Shown: positions 8,124 to 17,140, counted from the stretch's first letter. The stretch is DNA of 64,000 bases from Bryobacterales bacterium (GCA_020851655.1 JADZCI010000112.1:1-64000); one strand, 5' to 3'. Translations and numbers: made by a program. The notes: a model not told the origin generated them from the letters alone.

Positions 8124-9046
8124 GCGAGCGACTCCTGCGGTGTGGGTTCCATTGAAGGATGTTGTGCGGCGGTCAGTTCGGTGACCGCCTGGATGAATCC
8201 AACGCCAGCCTTGGAAAGTCCTTTGTCCTTGCGGTAGACCAAACCAAGACGGCGAATAATCGGATCGGGCGCCAGGGAGACGGCGGCGAGTTCACCCCCG
8301 GCGACCTCTTCCGCAAAGTGGGATGCGGCCAGGAAGGAGATTCCCAAGCCTGCGAGCACGAACCGCTTGATCATTTCAGTGGAATCCAACTCCATGGAAA
8401 TCTGCAGGCGGTCCTCGACCGGCTCCAGCCACTGGTTTACCTTTATGCGTGTGGTGCCCGCCTTCGGCAGCAGCAGCGGGTGTCCGGTCAGGTCTTCGCA
8501 GCGCAGGCTCTGGTGTGCCGCCAGGGGATGGGAGACCGGCAGGATCAACTTGATTTCGTCGGTGTGAACCGGCAAGACTGCGAGTTTCTTTTCCTGGACC
8601 GGAAGTTGCGTAAAGCCGAAGTCGGCCAGGTTATCCACAATGGCGTCGATGACGTGGGCGCCGTAGGAGCGGTCCACCACCAATTCCACGTTCGGAAACC
8701 GCTTCTTAAAGACCGAGAAGACCTGGGGCAGGACGTAGATGCAGGTGGCCTCGTTGGCGGCGATTACGAGTTCACCCTTCGGGACCCGTTCCAATTCGTT
8801 GATGGAATCCTGCGCGCGGCGCCGCAAATGCAAAATCTGTTCCGCGTACTCACAAAAGATCTTGCCCGCCGGTGTCAGTTGGATGCGTGTGCCCAGGCGT
8901 TCAAACAGGGCGGTGCTGAGTTCCTGCTCCAGTTGGCGAATCTGCGCGCTGATCGCGGGCTGCGTACGGTAGCACGTTTGTGCGGCCTTCGAAAAACTCT
9001 TCAGCCGCACAATCTCCAGGAACGTATGGAGTTGATCCAGATCCAT
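8120..9046 (-). CDS. LysR-family transcriptional regulator
   Basis: This 308-residue protein starts at the ATG at 9046 (MDLDQLHTFLEIVRLKSFSK), the classical opening of a LysR winged helix-turn-helix. The recognition helix region is AAQTCYRTQPAISAQIRQLE, followed by LFERLGTRIQLTPAGKIF. Residues 90-300 form the periplasmic-binding-protein-like effector domain. The effector is unknown. LysR regulators usually act on a divergent gene, but here the upstream gene is read in the same direction, so the target may be elsewhere. It is coupled by a 4-base overlap to the downstream small protein. Confidence 0.92.
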   Translation of the reverse strand: MDLDQLHTFLEIVRLKSFSKAAQTCYRTQPAISAQIRQLEQELSTALFERLGTRIQLTPAGKIFCEYAEQILHLRRRAQDSINELERVPKGELVIAANEATCIYVLPQVFSVFKKRFPNVELVVDRSYGAHVIDAIVDNLADFGFTQLPVQEKKLAVLPVHTDEIKLILPVSHPLAAHQSLRCEDLTGHPLLLPKAGTTRIKVNQWLEPVEDRLQISMELDSTEMIKRFVLAGLGISFLAASHFAEEVAGGELAAVSLAPDPIIRRLGLVYRKDKGLSKAGVGFIQAVTELTAAQHPSMEPTPQESLA

Positions 9047-9109
9047 GGGACAAACCGGCCATTTTGCATTCGCCGTATGTGCAACCACAATAATAGCACC
9101 TGGTAATTT

Positions 9110-9910
9110 TCACTTAGCCTGCGCGCCAAGGATCTTGACGCTGGCGGGCAGGGTGAAGTTCTCGTCGCCAAGTCCCTGGTTGATCGCCACCGAATCAGCG
9201 AACATCTCGAAGATCTTTTCCCCGTTCCGCTCGCGGCGAATGTGAAACGGCCATTGCACGCCATCGCCGGCGTCGCGAAACTTGTTGAACAGCGTGACCT
9301 CCTCGAACCTCTGGCGGGTCCTGGGGTCGCGGCGAACCCACAACTGCCGCACCGGCAGTTTGGTGGACATGTGGAACGACACCGCTGTCTGCCGGTTGTC
9401 GGCGTCCACGATATCGACGTTTTCGACCGGCTGATTATCGAAGATATCTTTGCCCTTGGACTCCAGCACCAACCCAGGCTCTCCCAAACGCATCCGCAGG
9501 ATGTACAGGACGTTGTGGAGCAGGCTCTCGCGATAGCGGAGCAGCGTATCGGCGTCCACCGGCTTGGCGCCGCGATAGGTGACCTCCCAGGATCCGTTTT
9601 CGGTGAAGAGATAGTAGTAGCTTCCGTCCTTGCTGAGGATCTGGCGTTCGCGCACGCCAAAGAAGGCGACCGGAGGCGGTTCGGGCCGGACCAGGTACCG
9701 TGTCAGAAACTTGGCCACGGAGAGCCCGGAAACCTGGCTGTTGTAGAACGTGTAGGCGCGTCCGGTTTCGACGCGGTCCTGAACCGCGCGGAAGCGGTCT
9801 CCGCCCAGCGCGGCAAGAGTCTCATCCACGATTTGCTTGCCGCGCGCCAGGGCGTCCTGCGCAGCCAGCGGCAGCGCGGCGGGAAGAGAGAGCAGTGTTC
9901 TGCGGGTCAC
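9110..9910 (-). CDS. Secreted LolA-fold-like protein, function unknown
   Basis: This 266-residue protein starts MTRRTLLSLPAALPLAAQ, a signal peptide with a double-arginine flavour. The mature part begins with GKQIVDETLAALGGDRFRAV and alternates beta strands (GSYYYLFTENGSWEVTYRG, FEEVTLFNKFRDAGDGVQWP). This pattern is common in acidobacterial outer-membrane lipoprotein-sorting-like (LolA/LppX half-barrel) proteins, which are thought to carry lipids in the periplasm. The assignment is by style rather than by a diagnostic motif. The gene stands 63 bases upstream of the LysR gene on the same strand. Confidence 0.65.
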   Translation of the reverse strand: MTRRTLLSLPAALPLAAQDALARGKQIVDETLAALGGDRFRAVQDRVETGRAYTFYNSQVSGLSVAKFLTRYLVRPEPPPVAFFGVRERQILSKDGSYYYLFTENGSWEVTYRGAKPVDADTLLRYRESLLHNVLYILRMRLGEPGLVLESKGKDIFDNQPVENVDIVDADNRQTAVSFHMSTKLPVRQLWVRRDPRTRQRFEEVTLFNKFRDAGDGVQWPFHIRRERNGEKIFEMFADSVAINQGLGDENFTLPASVKILGAQAK

Positions 9911-9947
9911 TCAATTGAATTGTAGAATCTTGGGACCCGCCTGGTCT

Positions 9948-10484
9948 TTATGCGGAAATCATCTCTCGCACAGCGGCGACATAGAGTTGCCGCTTGCCTT
10001 CCGGCGCCGCCTGAAAGATGATCTTGCGGAACTCCCGGTCCCAGTTCGGATGGCCATCGAGCCGGCGTACCGCGGAAAGCGCGCAGCCCAAGGCACGCCG
10101 GTCATTCTGGGTCGATTCGCACACCGGCCGCGATGCCGTCCACTCGATGTCATTCGTATACAGGTAGCGGTCTGTGGCGCCCCAGTTCAGGTTGGCGCCG
10201 GCTTGATAGCCCGAGGACTGCGTCCGGTGGACGGTCTGAATCGTGCGGTCCCGGAGGTCAATCACGCACACCTCAGCCGAGTCGCCCAGCCTGGGGTAGC
10301 GGTCGTCACACGGCAGCTTGGTAGCCGCCAGGTTGCTTCCGGAAGGGCTCCATGGACAGACGTCGTAGTAAGTATGCACATACGACCCATCGACAGGCGT
10401 AACCCGGGGAACCGGCACGGGCGCTCCGGAATCCTTGATCTCGGCGAATTCAAACGGGCGCTTCCCGGATGCTGGAGTTTTCAT
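9948..10484 (-). pseudogene. Decayed oligogalacturonate-lyase-like propeller gene
   Basis: The frame from the ATG at 10484 encodes a plausible propeller N-terminus (THTYYDVCPWSPSG-like, with NLNWGATDRYLYTND). Near 10140-10145 the family-like sequence moves to another frame: there the DNA reads DGIAAGVRIDPE and then hits TGA at 10104-10102. The first frame resumes family-like sequence at HPNWDREFRKIIFQAAPEGK and ends soon after. I recall full-length relatives of about 400 residues, so most propeller blades are missing. I read this as a frameshift plus an internal deletion. Its original partner was probably the adjacent receptor cluster. A sequencing error cannot explain the missing length. Confidence 0.6.
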
Positions 10485-10567
10485 TGACCGGCATCCTGGG
10501 GCCAGCAAGCCGGCCGCGAAGCCTCCGCCGTCACAAAGCTTCTTCGGGTGAATCGCGGCATTGGCTG

Positions 10568-13500
10568 CTACCAAAACAGCCGCAGGCCGAGTTGGAGTTC
10601 GCGTGAGTTGACGCCGCTGGTGCGTGTGGACAGAAGTCCGTCCGCGGCCACGGCTGTCGGGTTGTTGGGATGGTTGAACACGTTGAAGAAGTCGGCCTGA
10701 AAGCGCATCTGGACCGTTTCGGTGATGCGGATGTTCTTCATGATCGATGCGTCCACACCCCAGATGCGCGGTCCGTTGAAGTACTGCTGGCGCCAAGGAT
10801 GAAGATTGTCATCGTAAGGCGTGCGCTGCACCGACCCATCCTTGAGTGGCACCCAGACGGTGTTCGTGTCCCAGAAACTGGACACGGCGGTGCCCGCCGG
10901 TGCATTCGGCGGCAGCGCGGTGCTGCCCCACGGAATGAGCGGGCTGCCGGCCGGTTTGTAGTCCGCCGGCACCCCCATCACGCCATTGGGACGGCCGTTC
11001 GCATCGGTGCTGTTGATGCGGTTGGCGGGGATGTAGCCGTTCCAATACAGGTATCCGCTGAAGCACTGGCCACTGCGGCAGTCCTGAATCGGGTACTTTT
11101 CGCCGTAGATCTCGACCGGGTTTCCGTTCGGATAAATGGTCGTAGGCAGGGCCCAGTAATTGCTCCGCAGAGAGCCGAATCCGGCCACCTGCCAGCCGCC
11201 GATGAACTTGTCGAGAACCGAACCGGCATCGCCCCCAAACTTCTTTCCTTTGCCGAACGGCAAGTCCGCCAGCCAGTTCCAACGCAGACGGTGCTTGGGG
11301 ATCGTAATGTCTCTCTGATAGTTCAGGAAACGGGCGCGATCATCAATGCCGGATGGAACCGCTCCGGGCATGTATTGATTCACGCCGCCGATGACTGTAT
11401 TGGAGCTCCGTCCTCCGGCGCCCAAGGCATTCCCCAGGTTGTAGAAGACCTGGTAGGCGAGCCCGTTCGCATAGCGCCGCTCCATCTCCAGTTGGAGCCC
11501 GTGATAATTGGACCAGCCGGACTTCTGGTATTCCTCAATCGTGCCGTAGACCTGCTTGTCGAAGGGCCTGCGCGCCGAATTGGCATACTCTCCGGTCGGC
11601 AGACCAAGACCTGTCGTAGCGAACCAGATATAGTTGCTCGGATTCTCGTTGTACCGGCTGTACATCTCCAGGTTGTCCACGTGATTGCCGATATAGCTGA
11701 CTTTCACAACGGTGTTGCGGGCGACTTCCCGTTCCAGAGTCAGGTTCCAGTCCATCGGGCGGCTGTCGGGCTGATCTACTTTGAAGTAACTCACCACGCC
11801 GGAGCCCCTGGTGAACGACGACACGCTGTCGCTGGTGACCGCATCCTCGCTGTTCAGTCCCGCGATGATTGTGGGAACCGACCTCAGACCGTAGTTTCCG
11901 ATGCCGTCCGGCGCATTCTCGGCGGTCAGCAGATTGTTTAGGAATGGCGCGGTCAGCGGAACGTTTTGCCGCATACGGCGTCCCCACGTGTCGAGCGGGA
12001 CCGGGAAGTAGGACATCCGGAAGCCGCCACGCAATACCATAGGCGCTTTTCCGCCAGGTAAGCGATAGGCGAAGCCGATTCGCGGTCCAAAGTTGGCTGG
12101 ATTCCCGTTCATCAAATTGCGAGGCATTCCGGCTTCCTGGTAGTCGATGAACTTGGCTCCCAGCGCAACGTAGGAGTCCACAATCTGGGGCATCGTGGCT
12201 CCGAGCCTGTAGAGTTCGCTCAGTTCCGCGCCGAGCACCACGGCTTTCCGGTCCGGATCGAAAGAGGTCAACACGCCGCGCTTCTCTGAGTAGGGCGACC
12301 AGTACTCCCACCGCACGCCCAGGTTCAAGGTCAGCCGGGACGAGAGCCGGTAGGTGTCCTGGAAGTACGCGGCATATTCCTTGGAGCGCGCATAGAAGTA
12401 ACCGCGAACGAAGTTATTCCGGTAGTTGGCGACTCCCAGGTACATGTTTGCGAGGTTGTGGCCGGTGAGCGCCGTGGGCTGCGGGTTGGTTCTCGATGTC
12501 GCCGGGTCGTACAGCGCCGTGGCCATCGTCTGAAAGTTGATATTCCCCTGGATTTGCTGCTGCTCCGGCAGGTAGTTCATCTGATCGAACCGGAAGTGGC
12601 CGCCGAACTGAAGCTCGTGCTTCCCGGTCAGTTTGGTGAAGTTGCTGTCGGCCACGTAGTTGGTAAGCGCAGCCCGCTGGGTGTTCTCGGTCTCAAAGTA
12701 GTAGGCGCTGAGCCCGGTGCTGTAAAGCCCGGGCCAGCCGGGCACATCAAACGGGTTGGGAAGCCCAAGTTGATCGCTGTACTTGACGTCCGGATCGCCG
12801 GTTCCTATGAACCGGTTGCTGCGTGAAGCCGACAGCAACAGTTCGTGGAAGAAGGTGGGACCAAAGGTGTGAGTGTGCGCAACCGCCAGGCTCTTGTTGG
12901 GCATCAGCGTCTGACGCGTATTGGCCACGTTGTTCAACATCGGCAAGGATCCGAAATCGGAGAAGTTCCTGGAGTCGCCCTGCGTGTAGCGGCCATAAAT
13001 GGTGTCCTTGTCGGAAAAACGGTGGTCGATTCGCGTCGTGATCGTCCACTGCCTGGTGTTGTTGGGAACCGGTCCCCACCAGTTGAAATCGACCAGCGGG
13101 TTCACTTGCGGATGGGTCGGCAAGGGCGTGATCGCGAACAGTTCCTTGGCCAGCGGACTCAGGCGCGCGGGATCGATGACGTTGGTGCGGCCGCCATAGG
13201 AGAGCGGCTGGCGAGCCCAAGTCTGCGAATTCGTGGTCATCGGGTCATACAGTCTCTGCAGGCGGCCCTGGACGTCGTAGAGGTTGCTGAAATCACCTCT
13301 CCGCATCGCGCCGGTGGGCACCTGATAGCTGCGTGTCGTTGCGCTGGCGGTGCGGTTGGCTTCGTAAGCGAAAAACCAGAATGTGCGATTCGTTCCCTTG
13401 TAGATCTTGGGAAGGATGACGGGGCCACCCGCGGATCCGCCAAACTCGTTGCGGATCAGATGTGGAGGCTTGTCATAGAAGTCCTCCCTCCGCCGCGCCT

Positions 13501-14239
13501 TGCCTATCGCGTTGTTCCGGTGTGTCTCAAACAGCGACCCGTGAAACAGATTGGTGCCGCTCCGGGTGGAGAGAATGATGGAGGTCGGCCGGGCGAACTT
13601 GGCCGACGAGTTGTTGTTCTCGACCTTAAACTCCTGCACGGACTCCAGGCTGGGCAGCCTGAGGGGGTCGCCACCGAGAAAACGGTCCGCCAGATTGGCG
13701 CCGTCCAGCACCAGTTCCTGCGATCCTTCGCGCATGCCGTAGGCGCGATTTCCCTCCATGCCGGGCATGGTGGTCAACAGCGCCGTCACGTTCCTTCCGT
13801 TGATCGGCAACTGCTCGATCCGGGTCCGCTCGAGCACCCGGCCGAGCGTCGGACTGTCGCTAGTCACCAAAGGAGTTGAGTCCACCACTTCCACACTGGT
13901 TGCGGTAGACGCCACCCGCATCGTTGGATCAACTACAATGTTCTGTTGAACCTGTACCGTGGTTCTGGCCTCGAACCGCTGCATCCCGGGAGCATCCGCC
14001 TGGAGTTCGTACGGCCCTGGAACTAATCCCGGGAACACGTAGAAGCCTGCCTCGTTGGAGGTCGTGCGATAGACGATACCCGTCTCGACGTTTTTGAGTT
14101 CGAGGGTTGCATTAGGGATGGAAGCGTGGCTCTCATCCTGTACGGTGCCACTGACCCGGCCGTTCGATGCCTGAGGGTAGCAAGGTAACGCTAATAGGAC
14201 CGCCGCAAGACCGGCAACCGCAATTCTCGCAATCGACAT
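10568..14239 (-). CDS. TonB-dependent receptor with carboxypeptidase-regulatory domain (Oar-like)
   Basis: This outer-membrane protein of 1223 residues starts at the ATG at 14239, preceded by AGGAG seven bases upstream. The order is signal peptide (MSIARIAVAGLAAVLLALP), then a CarboxypepD_reg/Cna-B-like domain (GRVSGTVQDESHASIPNATL). A plug-like segment follows (RTRIEQLPINGRNVTALL), and then a long beta-barrel ends in aromatic LGLRLFW, typical of barrel assembly. Such Oar-like receptors of Acidobacteria are thought to import oligosaccharides or peptides with TonB energy. The divergent ROK regulator and the glycosidase on its far side suggest a sugar substrate. Its promoter carries a palindrome at the expected start point. 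Confidence 0.93.
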   Translation of the reverse strand: MSIARIAVAGLAAVLLALPCYPQASNGRVSGTVQDESHASIPNATLELKNVETGIVYRTTSNEAGFYVFPGLVPGPYELQADAPGMQRFEARTTVQVQQNIVVDPTMRVASTATSVEVVDSTPLVTSDSPTLGRVLERTRIEQLPINGRNVTALLTTMPGMEGNRAYGMREGSQELVLDGANLADRFLGGDPLRLPSLESVQEFKVENNNSSAKFARPTSIILSTRSGTNLFHGSLFETHRNNAIGKARRREDFYDKPPHLIRNEFGGSAGGPVILPKIYKGTNRTFWFFAYEANRTASATTRSYQVPTGAMRRGDFSNLYDVQGRLQRLYDPMTTNSQTWARQPLSYGGRTNVIDPARLSPLAKELFAITPLPTHPQVNPLVDFNWWGPVPNNTRQWTITTRIDHRFSDKDTIYGRYTQGDSRNFSDFGSLPMLNNVANTRQTLMPNKSLAVAHTHTFGPTFFHELLLSASRSNRFIGTGDPDVKYSDQLGLPNPFDVPGWPGLYSTGLSAYYFETENTQRAALTNYVADSNFTKLTGKHELQFGGHFRFDQMNYLPEQQQIQGNINFQTMATALYDPATSRTNPQPTALTGHNLANMYLGVANYRNNFVRGYFYARSKEYAAYFQDTYRLSSRLTLNLGVRWEYWSPYSEKRGVLTSFDPDRKAVVLGAELSELYRLGATMPQIVDSYVALGAKFIDYQEAGMPRNLMNGNPANFGPRIGFAYRLPGGKAPMVLRGGFRMSYFPVPLDTWGRRMRQNVPLTAPFLNNLLTAENAPDGIGNYGLRSVPTIIAGLNSEDAVTSDSVSSFTRGSGVVSYFKVDQPDSRPMDWNLTLEREVARNTVVKVSYIGNHVDNLEMYSRYNENPSNYIWFATTGLGLPTGEYANSARRPFDKQVYGTIEEYQKSGWSNYHGLQLEMERRYANGLAYQVFYNLGNALGAGGRSSNTVIGGVNQYMPGAVPSGIDDRARFLNYQRDITIPKHRLRWNWLADLPFGKGKKFGGDAGSVLDKFIGGWQVAGFGSLRSNYWALPTTIYPNGNPVEIYGEKYPIQDCRSGQCFSGYLYWNGYIPANRINSTDANGRPNGVMGVPADYKPAGSPLIPWGSTALPPNAPAGTAVSSFWDTNTVWVPLKDGSVQRTPYDDNLHPWRQQYFNGPRIWGVDASIMKNIRITETVQMRFQADFFNVFNHPNNPTAVAADGLLSTRTSGVNSRELQLGLRLFW

Positions 14240-14327
14240 AGGAAACTCCTTGGCGCTCGACCGAAGACTACATCCGGCTGCGCCTATCTTTTCATCGAGA
14301 AGACCCTTGTGTAGAGCCATTGTGTTT

Positions 14328-14342
14328 GTTAGTTGACCTAAC
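14328..14342. promoter_or_regulatory. Palindromic operator candidate GTTAG-N5-CTAAC
   Basis: GTTAG (14328-14332), TTGAC, CTAAC (14338-14342) form a perfect 5-bp inverted repeat with a 5-base centre. On the minus strand it lies directly against the -10 box, covering the expected transcription start of the receptor gene, where a bound repressor would block initiation. The divergent ROK regulator is the obvious candidate protein; that link is inference. Confidence 0.5.
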
Positions 14343-14371
14343 ATATACGGCGAAACACGCGATAATGTCAA
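14342..14371 (-). promoter_or_regulatory. Sigma70-like promoter of the TonB-dependent receptor
   Basis: On the minus strand there is a perfect -35 TTGACA (14371-14366) and, after 18 bases, TATATG (14347-14342), or GTATAT with 17 bases. It is the best promoter match seen by eye in the window. The start point would fall near 14335, about 95 bases before the ATG. Confidence 0.6.
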
Positions 14372-14522
14372 GAAGTTTTTCAGGGATTCGGCGAGAATTT
14401 CGATGTGTCTGTAGAACTTAAGTGCTTATTTGTACAGGGTTTGTTATCGTAGACTACAATTGTACTTCAAAGCGGTGTTAAATCTTTAGATAGGCATTCG
14501 AATTCGTTTTATAGGATTACTA

Positions 14523-14531
14523 TTAGGCTAA
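14523..14531. promoter_or_regulatory. Short palindrome TTAGGCTAA before the ROK gene
   Basis: A 9-base palindrome TTAG-G-CTAA overlaps the first base of the ROK gene's AGGAG ribosome site and follows a TACTAT box at 14518-14523. Its half-site resembles the receptor operator (TTAG...CTAA). It could be an autoregulatory site; the shorter centre makes this weak. Confidence 0.3.
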
Positions 14532-14542
14532 GGAGTCGCACC

Positions 14543-15808
14543 ATGCTCACCGTAACCCCACGCACCCCTCCGAGGCGGATCAACCCGCTCCGGATGAAGA
14601 CCATGAACACTGTGGGGCTCCTGAAGCTGATTCGGGATTGCGGCCCACTTTCACGCTCGGATCTCGCCCGGACCAGCCGTCTCAGCAAGCCGACGGTATC
14701 GGAACAGGTGTCCGATCTGATCTCCTTAGGCCTGGTCACGGAGATCGGACCGGGCGAGTCGGGTTCGCGCCGCGGGAAGAAGCCCACGCTGCTACGATTT
14801 AATGAAGATTGCGGGCGGGTGATCGCCGCGCGGATTTCGGCCCAAGGGGTTCAGGTGTGGGAGTCGCGGCTGGATGGCTCGGTCACCGGGCAGACCGGGC
14901 TGCCGGTCCGCCCGGAACTTGGTCCGGACTATGCGGTGGGCGCCTTGAAAGAGGCGATCCGCACGGTCATCGATCACTCTACGGTGGCTCTTGCCAGCCG
15001 CCGCCTCATCTCGATCGCGGTTCCGGGGATTGTTGATGTCCGCAGTGGCGTGGTGCTTGAGACCGATAACATATTCGGGTGGCGAAATGTTCCGCTTGGG
15101 GCCGACTTGAATTGGGAGTTCGGCGTGCCCGTTGTGGTGGACAACGACGTTAACCTCAGCACCTTGGCGGAAGCCCGTTTTGGAGGCGGACAGAACCAGC
15201 AGTCATTCGTTCTCATCCAGCTTGATTCGGGCATCGGCCTGGGCGTCTTCTTGAATGGAGCACCCTATCAGGGCCAGCACTGGGCTGCCGGAGAAATTGC
15301 ACATATGGTCCCGGACCGGGCCGCACTCGGCGCCCCTGCCGGAAGCCGCGGGCACTTGGAGTCGATGGTGGCCATGGACCGCGTCGCCGAACGCGTGAGC
15401 CAGTTGGCTCGTACTTCACCCGGCCCGCTGGCCGAACTTATGAAGATCAAGCCACCGGTTCAGGCCTTGCTGGAAGCCGCCGAACAAGGGCAGGAGTCCG
15501 CCGAGGAGTACGTGCGTGAACTGACGGAGGTCCTGGGTGTGGCGATAGCCAATGTTTCGGCGTGCTTTGATCCTGGAAAGATCGTTTTGCTCGGCCCCCT
15601 CTTTTCAGCGCTGTTCGACCGGATTCGTCTGGTCTTTGAAGCGGTGATCCGCTGGCCCGTCAAGCTGGAACTCTCGACTCTTGGCGAGGATGTGTCGCTG
15701 CGCGGCGCGCTCGTCGCCGGGCTGGCGAGAATGTTCGACCGCCTGGAGATCGAGGTGGAGAACGGCCAGCGCGTCCCGCAAACGGCCGGTCAAGGGAGCG
15801 CCCGATGA
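14543..15808 (+). CDS. ROK-family transcriptional regulator
   Basis: This 421-residue protein has an N-terminal winged helix at about 20-70 (LSRSDLARTSRLSKPTVSEQ) and a ROK sugar-kinase-like domain from about 90. It resembles the NagC/XylR/Mlc group, whose DNA binding is relieved by a sugar ligand. The DND segment near 200 and EIAH at 251-254 are present. The usual zinc motif CxCGxxGC is replaced by APAGSRGH (264-271), so zinc-linked folding or kinase activity is doubtful. AGGAG stands seven bases before the ATG. Its stop overlaps the next start (ATGA), making the M19-like gene its partner. It probably represses the divergent receptor. Confidence 0.92.
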   Translation: MLTVTPRTPPRRINPLRMKTMNTVGLLKLIRDCGPLSRSDLARTSRLSKPTVSEQVSDLISLGLVTEIGPGESGSRRGKKPTLLRFNEDCGRVIAARISAQGVQVWESRLDGSVTGQTGLPVRPELGPDYAVGALKEAIRTVIDHSTVALASRRLISIAVPGIVDVRSGVVLETDNIFGWRNVPLGADLNWEFGVPVVVDNDVNLSTLAEARFGGGQNQQSFVLIQLDSGIGLGVFLNGAPYQGQHWAAGEIAHMVPDRAALGAPAGSRGHLESMVAMDRVAERVSQLARTSPGPLAELMKIKPPVQALLEAAEQGQESAEEYVRELTEVLGVAIANVSACFDPGKIVLLGPLFSALFDRIRLVFEAVIRWPVKLELSTLGEDVSLRGALVAGLARMFDRLEIEVENGQRVPQTAGQGSAR

Positions 15809-17088
15809 ACCGGCGTGAGTTTGTCGCCTCTGGGGCGGCGCTTTCTCAGGCCGCCGGAAGGTTCGAGCCGCCCAACGAGGCGATTGCGAAGGCCCGGGCG
15901 GCGGCGCTCGCCCTATTGAAACCTACGGCATCCCAGCTTCAGCGGGGGCTGGAGCTTCACGCGGCCTCAGTCATCATCGAACCCTACGGTTTTGCGCCGC
16001 GCGCGGCGTGGGATGGAGACGCGGTCAAGCGGGCGTATGAGGCGGGCGCCTCCGGCAACGATCTTGAAAACCTGATGGACGAGATGGAGAATACCCGTTT
16101 TGTGCCCGACGATAAGGAACGCGAGGAGTTCGTTGCCGCCTGGAGATCGTCGGGCGTCACCTGCATTTTCCAGAACGCCGGCCAGGAGGGTCAGGCGCCA
16201 CTTAAGCTCCTGCGCCGCCTTGGATACTTCACCTACGCGCTCGACATGATGCGCGACTTCATCGTCAGAGTAGTCGACGTCGAAGACATTCTGCTGGCGA
16301 AACGGTCCAACCGGGCCGCCATGGCACTGAGCACGAATGGCGTTCCGTTGGAACAGAGATGGGAGACAGTCCCATCCGAGATGGACCTCATCCGGACTTT
16401 TTTCCACCTCGGGGTCCGGATGATGCATCTGACCTACAACCGCCGCAACATGATCGGAGACGGTTGCGCCGAGCCCTCCGACGCCGGTCTCAGCGACTTT
16501 GGCCGTTCTGTCGTCGCCGAAATGAATCGCACGGGCATCATCGTCGACGTTGCCCATTCCGGGCAGCGCACTAGTTTCGAAGCAGCCCAGGCATCTTCGA
16601 AGCCCATGGTGGCGAGCCATACCTCGTGCTACGCGCTACACAACCACTACCGGGCCAAGTCCGACCGGGTCATAAAAGCGATCGCGGATACGGGAGGGTT
16701 TGTCGGAATCTGTGCGGTTGCGGATTTTATCGGCAGGTCTCACGACTTGACGTCGATGCTTGACCACATTGACTATGTAGTGCAGAAGTTTGGAGTAAAC
16801 CACGTGGCGATCGCGACGGACTACTCGTACCGCTCGCAGTCCGCCGGCCGGGAACATCGCAAGATTCCCGCCCGCCGCCGGCTCTATGCGGGATGGGAGG
16901 CGTTCTGGCCCACTCGAATTGCGAGTTACCCTGCTGGGCAGGAGACCATGGCGTGGACCAATTGGCCCATCTTCACCGTCGGGCTGGTGCAGCGCGGCTA
17001 CTCCGACGCGGACATACAGAAGATCCTCGGGGGGAATGCGCTCCGGGTGATGAAAGCTGTGTTTCCGCCACGTCCGCACATTCCATAG
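15805..17088 (+). CDS. M19 (membrane dipeptidase-like) protein lacking part of the metal site
   Basis: This 427-residue protein starts MNRREFVASGAALSQA, a twin-arginine-like signal. The M19 TIM-barrel order is recognisable: LGVRMMHLTYN, IIVDVAHSG (His251), VASHTSCY (His272), DHIDYVVQKFGVNHVAIATD (Asp339) and GGNALRVM near the end. Compared with the intact M19 gene in this window (28337-29551), the HxD pair is replaced by Tyr61/Phe63 in IEPYGF, and the bridging Glu by Thr177. Renal-type dipeptidases use those residues for the first zinc. It may be a pseudoenzyme or have another chemistry. It is translationally coupled to the ROK gene. Confidence 0.82.
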   Translation: MNRREFVASGAALSQAAGRFEPPNEAIAKARAAALALLKPTASQLQRGLELHAASVIIEPYGFAPRAAWDGDAVKRAYEAGASGNDLENLMDEMENTRFVPDDKEREEFVAAWRSSGVTCIFQNAGQEGQAPLKLLRRLGYFTYALDMMRDFIVRVVDVEDILLAKRSNRAAMALSTNGVPLEQRWETVPSEMDLIRTFFHLGVRMMHLTYNRRNMIGDGCAEPSDAGLSDFGRSVVAEMNRTGIIVDVAHSGQRTSFEAAQASSKPMVASHTSCYALHNHYRAKSDRVIKAIADTGGFVGICAVADFIGRSHDLTSMLDHIDYVVQKFGVNHVAIATDYSYRSQSAGREHRKIPARRRLYAGWEAFWPTRIASYPAGQETMAWTNWPIFTVGLVQRGYSDADIQKILGGNALRVMKAVFPPRPHIP

Positions 17089-17140
17089 AACCCTCGCGGC
17101 GTCTACTCCAGTTCGAAGCATTGTGATAGACGTTGAATCT

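Larger units (their letters stand above)
14240..14542. other. AT-richer intergenic region between divergent receptor and ROK genes
   Basis: No gene was seen in these 303 bases. The composition is clearly more AT-rich than its neighbours. It holds the receptor promoter and palindrome, a CGAATTCG palindrome around 14499-14506, a possible TACTAT -10 box at 14518-14523, and the short TTAGGCTAA palindrome just before the ROK start. Confidence 0.7.

Noticed and set aside
10670-11941. Plus-strand open frame (423 codons) inside the receptor gene
   Set aside because: Antisense shadow of the TonB-dependent receptor barrel.
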